Assembly (NCBI GenBank): GCA_023484805.1 | Contig: JAMDAM010000041.1 | Span: forward strand, 1 to 35,631 | DNA from: Thermoplasmatota archaeon | GTDB taxonomy: Archaea > Thermoplasmatota > Thermoplasmata > Thermoplasmatales > Thermoplasmataceae | Length of the DNA stretch: 35,631 nucleotides | Direction of reading: 5' to 3' | Part shown: positions 31,549 to 35,631 of the stretch, in pieces | How the letters are laid out: every line of letters begins with the position of its first letter | Position numbering within the stretch: position 1 is the first letter of the stretch | Made by a program: the position numbers and the translations under genes | Notes under the pieces: generated by a model | What the model was told of the DNA's origin: nothing | Databases searched by the model: none | The model's input: the letters and a program-made list of their open reading frames with translations, nothing else

Positions 31549-31563
31549 TCAAAACACCTGCAT
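31549..31563 (-). other. Candidate +1 frameshift site at the start of aroB
   Basis: On the minus strand the sequence reads ATG CAG GTG TTT TGA C. AGGTG is Shine-Dalgarno-like, TTT-TGA-C resembles the CTT-TGA-C site of bacterial prfB, and skipping one base gives GAC and the aroB frame. A spurious extra T in the TTTT run would look identical. Confidence 0.35.
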
Positions 31564-31578
31564 AACTATAAGTTAAGG

Positions 31579-31588
31579 TCATATAACT
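31579..31588 (-). promoter_or_regulatory. TATA-like box for the shikimate operon
   Basis: The minus strand reads GTTATATGAC, centred about 20 to 26 bases before ATG 31563 and nearly 100 bases before GTG 31487. It supports 31563 as the first codon of the operon. Confidence 0.5.
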
Positions 31589-31614
31589 TTTATTGCGGCA
31601 TGACCTGATGGAAT

Positions 31615-32391
31615 TCATGTGCCCGGCTTAATCCTCCTGTACAGGATGACAGCTATGAAGAAGAATATGAACGTCAGGGCGATTATTACCTCCAGATAAA
31701 ATATCGTTCCACTGGTAACATTGCCTACCACAGCGCTGCGCAGAACGTTAGATACAAAGCTGAGAGGGTTTATGTCAGAAAAGACCCTCAGCGGTAAGGG
31801 TGTTCTGCTGTCCACGGGATAGAATGCTGTGCTGGCAAAATCAAGAACGAAGAAGAGGAATATGGTGATGGTCTGATATGCCTGCATTGTCCTCACCAGT
31901 ACGGAGAGTATGAGGAAAATGGAGGAAAAAAGGATCGTTGCAAGTATGATGGTCAGCAATACCAGCCCTGTATTGGAAATGGTCATGATAAAAGTGCCTG
32001 TGACATAATAGGATAAAGCTATCATTATAAGGCTCCCTCCCAGCGAGAGTATCACTCCAAGAAACATTATTCCCAGCAAATAATCCGTTCTCCGGAACGG
32101 GCCGGTCATCAGCTGCTCGAACATTCCCCAGCGCCTGTCTGACCATAGCATGCCTCCTCCTATGTTTCCCGCCGTGAATGTCTGTATTGCTATTATTCCA
32201 GGTGCGACAAAAAGGGTATAGGATATGTTGGACGTACCGATGGATACGCCTGAAATCAGTGAGACAAACATGGTTCCCAGTATGAGCAGGTATAGTGCCG
32301 GCAACCCCAGGAGGAAGACAAGGGTGCCTGGATCCGTGTTCACGAAAAGGTTCCTGACAGTAAGCCGGATAAAGGCTGGAGTCCTGATCAT
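31615..32391 (-). CDS. ABC-2 type transporter permease
   Basis: This is the membrane subunit of a drug- or lipid-type ABC exporter. The 258-residue protein has six hydrophobic segments in the ABC2_membrane arrangement, with a cytoplasmic N-terminus (RLTVRNLF). A GMLWSDRRWGMFEQLMTGPFRR stretch (in two parts around residues 80-101) contains the conserved coupling-helix region between helices 2 and 3. The loop before the last helix has the NPLSFVSNVLR pattern seen in DrrB/NodJ-like permeases. Its start overlaps the ATPase stop (ATGA), which pairs the two subunits. The substrate is not evident. It ends just before the aroB promoter, on the same strand. Confidence 0.9.
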   Translation of the reverse strand: MIRTPAFIRLTVRNLFVNTDPGTLVFLLGLPALYLLILGTMFVSLISGVSIGTSNISYTLFVAPGIIAIQTFTAGNIGGGMLWSDRRWGMFEQLMTGPFRRTDYLLGIMFLGVILSLGGSLIMIALSYYVTGTFIMTISNTGLVLLTIILATILFSSIFLILSVLVRTMQAYQTITIFLFFVLDFASTAFYPVDSRTPLPLRVFSDINPLSFVSNVLRSAVVGNVTSGTIFYLEVIIALTFIFFFIAVILYRRIKPGT

Positions 32392-33338
32392 TTGCTTACC
32401 ACCTCCAGGAAGACGTCGTCCAGGCTTGATTCCCTGAGGTTGATCCTCTCAGCTCTCAACCCTATGCGGTTAAGGTACAGTATGAGATTCTCAAGGGTCC
32501 TGTCCATGTTCTTTCCGACAATTGTTATCTTATTCTCCCTAACAGACAGGTCCCTGCTGTTCTCCAGGCCCATGATATTCTCCCTGAGTTCCTTCTCCGT
32601 GAAGGGTCCTGTGCCAGATACCTCCACTTCCAGTGTCTTGAGCTGGCCAAAATTATCCTTCAGGAACTGGGTCGTTCCCTCCGCGAGTATCTTCCCCTGG
32701 TCTATTATGGATATCCTGTCGCAAATGTAGTCCGCTTCCTCCAGTATATGGGTGGTGAAGAAGACAGAAAGGCCTTCCCTGGATTTTTTCTTCACATAAT
32801 CCAGTACCCTCCGTCTCATTATGGGGTCCATTCCAACGGTAGGCTCGTCCAGGAAAAGCAGATCCATTTCGTGAAGGAATTCCCTTGCAACCTGGAGCTT
32901 CTTCTTTTCACCTCCCGATACCTCGAAGGCCCTGTGCTTCCTCACCCTTTCAAGGTCGAACAGCTCTATGAGTTCCTCAATCCTCGCAGAAAGTACCTCC
33001 GACGGGACCTGCCAGAGCATTCCATATATCTTCATGTTTCTCTCGATTGTTGCAAAATCATATGATTCGTGCTGTGCAACCACACCTATGTGCTTCCTTA
33101 TCTGCGTCGCCCTGTGAACGACATCCATCCCAAGAACGTTCACCGTTCCTGAGGTTGGTGGAACCAGTGTGGTAAGAACCCTTATCGTTGTGGTCTTACC
33201 AGCACCATTTTTTCCGAGGAATCCATATATATCTCCTCTCTTTACATGGAAGCTGATACCGTCAACCGCATTTTTTCCAGAACCGTAACTCTTTACAAGA
33301 TTGTCAACGGATATTGTATTATCATCATCGGAAGACAC
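32388..33338 (-). CDS. ABC transporter ATP-binding protein, DrrA/CcmA type
   Basis: This is the ATPase subunit of the exporter, 316 residues. Walker A is GKNGAGKTTT (about 40-49), the Q-loop region is GVVAQHESYD, the signature is VSGGEKKKLQVAREFL (about 140-155), Walker B is LLFLDEPTVGMDP and the switch His is in TTHILEEA. A C-terminal domain (about 225-316) resembles the DUF4162-type tail of DrrA-like ATPases. The start codon is GTG at 33338; a nearby ATG at 33340 is out of frame. A TATA-like box at 33358-33367 fits a leaderless GTG start. It is translationally coupled to the permease. The gene is divergent from pdxT, with overlapping promoters. Confidence 0.93.
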   Translation of the reverse strand: MSSDDDNTISVDNLVKSYGSGKNAVDGISFHVKRGDIYGFLGKNGAGKTTTIRVLTTLVPPTSGTVNVLGMDVVHRATQIRKHIGVVAQHESYDFATIERNMKIYGMLWQVPSEVLSARIEELIELFDLERVRKHRAFEVSGGEKKKLQVAREFLHEMDLLFLDEPTVGMDPIMRRRVLDYVKKKSREGLSVFFTTHILEEADYICDRISIIDQGKILAEGTTQFLKDNFGQLKTLEVEVSGTGPFTEKELRENIMGLENSRDLSVRENKITIVGKNMDRTLENLILYLNRIGLRAERINLRESSLDDVFLEVVSK

Positions 33339-33357
33339 ATACCGAGAATATTGTCAC

Positions 33358-33382
33358 GAATATAGTTATTTTCAATATAAAA
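33358..33382. promoter_or_regulatory. Divergent promoter region between the ABC exporter and pdxT
   Basis: Two TATA-like boxes lie side by side. GAATATAGTT (33358-33367) read on the minus strand is about 25 bases before GTG 33338. TCAATATAAA (about 33372-33381) on the plus strand is about 20 to 40 bases before the candidate pdxT starts at 33400 and 33418. Confidence 0.45.
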
Positions 33383-33417
33383 TTGAGAAAATCAATAATA
33401 TGAGGATTCAATACTCA

Positions 33418-34029
33418 ATGGTGAAGATTGGAGTCCTGGGTTTCCAGGGTGATGTACAGGAGCACATAACATCCCTTAGGAGTGTCTTGCAACCATCCGG
33501 GGGGACAGTTACCGTGATCCGAAAAGCAGAGGATCTTGATGGCATCTCCGGGCTGGTGATACCTGGTGGGGAGAGCACGACAATTTTCAAACTCATTTCA
33601 ATGTACGGAATTTATGATAAGATCGTAAGGATGGGGAAATCCGGCTTGCCCATAATGGGCACCTGCGCAGGCCTCATAATTCTTTCAAGCAAGACAAACG
33701 ATGAAAGGGTAAGCGGAATGGGTCTTCTCAATGTCGAGATATTGAGGAATGCTTATGGCAGGCAGATAGATTCGTTCATAGATTCAATTGATATTGAGGG
33801 TATTGGGAAATTTCCAGCTGTGTTTATACGGGCACCAGTGATATCTAAAGCAGGAGATGTTGAAGTAATGGCATATTACAGGGACAACCCGGTTATGGTC
33901 AGGAATGGGAATGTACTTGGGCTGACTTTCCATCCGGAACTTACAGGCGACATGAGAGTGCATGAGTATTTTATTCACATGGCGGAGAGAGGTGTAGTTC
34001 CAGTGGAAGAAAGAAAGGTGGTAAGATGA
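33418..34029 (+). CDS. pdxT: Pyridoxal 5'-phosphate synthase glutaminase subunit PdxT
   Basis: PdxT hydrolyses glutamine and feeds ammonia to PdxS, which builds PLP directly from ribose-5-phosphate and triose phosphate. From ATG 33418 the protein has 203 residues starting VKIGVLGFQGDVQEH. The oxyanion-site GGESTT (50-55), the nucleophile Cys83 in GTCAGLI and the catalytic His/Glu in TFHPELTGD are all present. ATG 33400, adding MRIQYS, is an alternative start closer to the TATA box. The partner pdxS is not in this window. The stop overlaps the gcvT start by four bases. GcvT belongs to the glycine cleavage system, whose P protein needs PLP, so coupling PLP supply to glycine cleavage makes sense. 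Confidence 0.94.
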   Translation: MVKIGVLGFQGDVQEHITSLRSVLQPSGGTVTVIRKAEDLDGISGLVIPGGESTTIFKLISMYGIYDKIVRMGKSGLPIMGTCAGLIILSSKTNDERVSGMGLLNVEILRNAYGRQIDSFIDSIDIEGIGKFPAVFIRAPVISKAGDVEVMAYYRDNPVMVRNGNVLGLTFHPELTGDMRVHEYFIHMAERGVVPVEERKVVR

Positions 34030-35111
34030 GAAGAACGTGTCTGTATGAAGAACATATAAAACTCGGTGGAAAGATGGTGGATTTCCATGGATGGGAAATG
34101 CCGCTGCAGTATTCCAGGATACTTGAGGAACACATGGCAGTAAGGAATGGTGTTGGAATATTTGACGTATCCCATATGGGTGACGTAGTCATTGAGGGGA
34201 AGGATTCTGTAAAGTTTGTAGACTACATATTTCCAACCAAGGTATCAAAGCTTAATATAGGGGAAGCACTGTACACTGCTTTCCTTACAGATAATGGAAT
34301 AATCATAGATGATACAATAATTTACAGACTTTCTGGAAGTAAATTCTTCTTTGTGCCGAATGCAGGTACGATTGAGTTGATTTACAATTGGGTAGTGGAC
34401 CACAGTAAAGGTTTTGATGTTAAGATTAACAACGTATCATATGATATTGGATCAATAGCTGTTCAGGGCCAAAACTCTAAATCAATTTTGAAGGAGATGA
34501 AGTATTCTTTCCCAGAACAGTTCCATTTTGGATATGAGAAATCAAATCATGTTAACATGGTAACAGGGGAGAAGAATGTTATAATCTCAGGCACCGGATA
34601 TACGGGAGAAAGTGGAGTTGAGATAATAGGAAGCAATGATGATATTGTTGAGATATGGCAGCATCTCGTTAAGTTATTGCCAAAATACAGTGGACTTCCT
34701 TGTGGCTTGGGTGCAAGGGATACATTGAGAACAGAGAAAGGAATGCTACTCTCTGGTGTTGATTTTTCAATGGATAGGGACCCATTTGAATGTTCAATTT
34801 CATTTATAGTGGATTCAGATCATGAGTTCATTGGAAAAGGGAAATTGATGGAAAGGAAAGTTGTTGATAGAGATATTTTTAGAGGATTCATATTGGAAGA
34901 TAAATCAATTCCGAGAGCTGGATTTCCAGTTGAGTTGGATGGTAACAAGATAGGTAATATAACAAGCGGAACGCTTTCTCCAGTTTTAGGAAAGGGTATT
35001 GGGCTTGGTTTTGTTGAAAAGCACACCTTAAAACCAGGCATGGAGTGCGAGATCACAATTAGGGATGTGAAACACAAAGCCATAGCATCCAAGCCAAAAA
35101 TGGTTCCATAG
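34026..35111 (+). CDS. gcvT: Aminomethyltransferase, glycine cleavage T protein
   Basis: GcvT moves the methylene group from the lipoyl H protein to tetrahydrofolate (or its archaeal analogue) and releases ammonia. The 361-residue protein has the N-terminal KMVDFHGWEMPLQYS, then GIFDVSHMGDVVIEG, GTGYTGESGVEI, and LGARDTLRTEKGMLLSGVD, which matches the D-x-L-R-x-E-x-x-x-x-L-x-G-x-D signature with Thr where Leu is usual. The C-terminal barrel has GNITSGTLSPVLGKGIGLGFV. An ATGA overlap couples it to pdxT. Base composition is clearly lower in G+C than most of the window (for example about a third G+C at 34381-34440), which suggests a different history or a composition boundary. The H and P proteins are not encoded here. 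Confidence 0.95.
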   Translation: MRRTCLYEEHIKLGGKMVDFHGWEMPLQYSRILEEHMAVRNGVGIFDVSHMGDVVIEGKDSVKFVDYIFPTKVSKLNIGEALYTAFLTDNGIIIDDTIIYRLSGSKFFFVPNAGTIELIYNWVVDHSKGFDVKINNVSYDIGSIAVQGQNSKSILKEMKYSFPEQFHFGYEKSNHVNMVTGEKNVIISGTGYTGESGVEIIGSNDDIVEIWQHLVKLLPKYSGLPCGLGARDTLRTEKGMLLSGVDFSMDRDPFECSISFIVDSDHEFIGKGKLMERKVVDRDIFRGFILEDKSIPRAGFPVELDGNKIGNITSGTLSPVLGKGIGLGFVEKHTLKPGMECEITIRDVKHKAIASKPKMVP

Positions 35112-35130
35112 GAACCTTACCCCTCCCCCT

Positions 35131-35436
35131 CTACTCACTCATCGATATAATTAGTTTCAGGCCCTTTATTCCAATTACCTTTACCTTTTCTCCAGGGTTG
35201 AATCTTAAATTTTCTGCTGGCAGTGCACTCCAGATCTGTGAATCCAGGCTCACCTCGTATTCATCCTCCTTAACAGCCGTAACTATTGCGTATCTTCCAA
35301 CCATTGACTCCTTTCCAGTAACTGGCCCGCGGCCAAAAGGGTATCTTACCAGAAATCTTCCAAGCCAAGCTCCAAAAAAGAATGTTAGGATAGCTACAAG
35401 GAATATCGTTATTATAAAAGTCTCTTCAGATACCAT
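35131..35436 (-). CDS. Short NfeD-like membrane protein with OB-fold domain
   Basis: This is a 101-residue member of the short NfeD group. One membrane helix (about 6-28, TFIITIFLVAILTFFFGAW) is followed by a basic linker and a C-terminal OB-fold (about 40-99). The OB-fold shows the NfeD pattern of G-x-x-A at GRYAIVTAV, then VSLDSQIWSALPAE, GEKVKVIGIKGLKLII. NfeD proteins usually work with stomatin/slipin proteins in membrane quality control. No stomatin gene is adjacent here, and the serine-protease domain of long NfeD is absent. It is convergent with gcvT (19 bases between ends). A/T-rich TATA-like sequences occur within 45 bases upstream of ATG 35436. Function beyond the family is unknown. 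Confidence 0.82.
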   Translation of the reverse strand: MVSEETFIITIFLVAILTFFFGAWLGRFLVRYPFGRGPVTGKESMVGRYAIVTAVKEDEYEVSLDSQIWSALPAENLRFNPGEKVKVIGIKGLKLIISMSE

Positions 35437-35526
35437 TAGTTGTGATACGCTCTTTGATTATAGACATTGCTGATATATAGTTGCTGCATCAGATCTAACT
35501 CAACATTATCTAAGAAAAATAAATCG

Positions 35527-35536
35527 TTTTATATTG
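35527..35536 (+). promoter_or_regulatory. TATA-like box for tRNA-Ala
   Basis: TTTTATATTG is centred about 27 bases before the first base of the mature tRNA, so transcription probably starts at or next to the tRNA 5' end. Confidence 0.55.
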
Positions 35537-35557
35537 TCTGTATATAACGGAAAGACA

Positions 35558-35629
35558 GGGCCGGTAGATCAGCGGTAGATCGCCTGCTTTGCAAGCAGGA
35601 GGCCTCGGGTTCAAATCCCGACCGGTCCA
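35558..35629 (+). tRNA. tRNA-Ala, anticodon TGC
   Basis: The 72-base gene folds fully. The acceptor stem is GGGCCGG with CCGGTCC and contains the G3-U70 wobble pair that identifies alanine tRNAs. The D arm is GATC AGCGGTA GATC. The anticodon stem is CCTGC/GCAGG with loop TTTGCAA (TGC at 35590-35592). The T arm is TCGGG TTCAAAT CCCGA, and the discriminator is A. CCA is not encoded and there is no intron. It lies two bases before the window end. Confidence 0.97.
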
Positions 35630-35631
35630 TT

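Noticed and set aside
1-35631. CRISPR array, complete insertion sequence, replication origin or rRNA gene
   Set aside because: No regularly spaced repeats, intact transposase, origin-like repeat cluster or rRNA sequence was seen.

Overview
This window looks like a chromosome segment of a thermoacidophilic euryarchaeon of the Thermoplasmatales type. The evidence is a PIN-ATPase-KH protein (PINA type), an archaeal GHMP shikimate kinase, prefoldin alpha, RtcB, a beta-CASP nuclease of the aCPSF2 type, A/T-rich TATA boxes placed about 25 bases before start codons (leaderless transcripts), and a sulfosugar nucleotide synthase of the Agl3/SQD1 type. Order-level assignment is inferred from gene content; I cannot name a genus.

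Layout. 1-1164: 3'-truncated MFS transporter. 1204-3746: pgk-pfdA-ftsY operon (glycolysis, chaperone, SRP receptor) on the minus strand. 3832-6554: sugar-1-phosphate nucleotidylyltransferase convergent with an Agl3-like UDP-sulfoquinovose synthase, then an orphan NitT/TauT-type ABC ATPase. 6772-9532: aCPSF2-like nuclease, MTA phosphorylase and a stand-alone asparagine-synthase-like PP-loop protein. 9667-13909: PINA, leucyl aminopeptidase and a TtuA/Ncs6-type tRNA thiolase.

13910-18180 is the most accessory-looking part. It holds tRNA-Ile(GAT), a 55-codon membrane ORF abutting a non-canonical NRAMP-family transporter, a small tail-anchored ORF with a disrupted 5' end, a broken DUF4143 ATPase remnant and an ammonium transporter without GlnK. 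18179-19851 holds small genes (two-TM protein, GNAT, winged-helix regulator, 73-aa protein).

19942-25492: RtcB translationally coupled to an amidohydrolase/deaminase, then a 981-aa sequon-rich surface protein that may be a client of the sulfosugar genes. 25732-31563: argS, a solo IS200/IS605-like right-end hairpin, and the shikimate operon aroB-aroE-aroK-aroA with overlapping genes. 31615-33338: ABC-2 exporter pair. 33418-35436: pdxT-gcvT operon in visibly A/T-richer sequence, then a short NfeD protein. The window ends with tRNA-Ala(TGC).

The most notable observation is that three genes (aroB, the asparagine-synthase-like gene and the small gene after NRAMP) have protein-like sequence extending upstream of any usable start codon. 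In aroB a leaderless ATG leads after four codons into TTT-TGA-C, and a +1 shift restores the frame. That context resembles the bacterial prfB frameshift site. A one-base sequence error must be excluded first.
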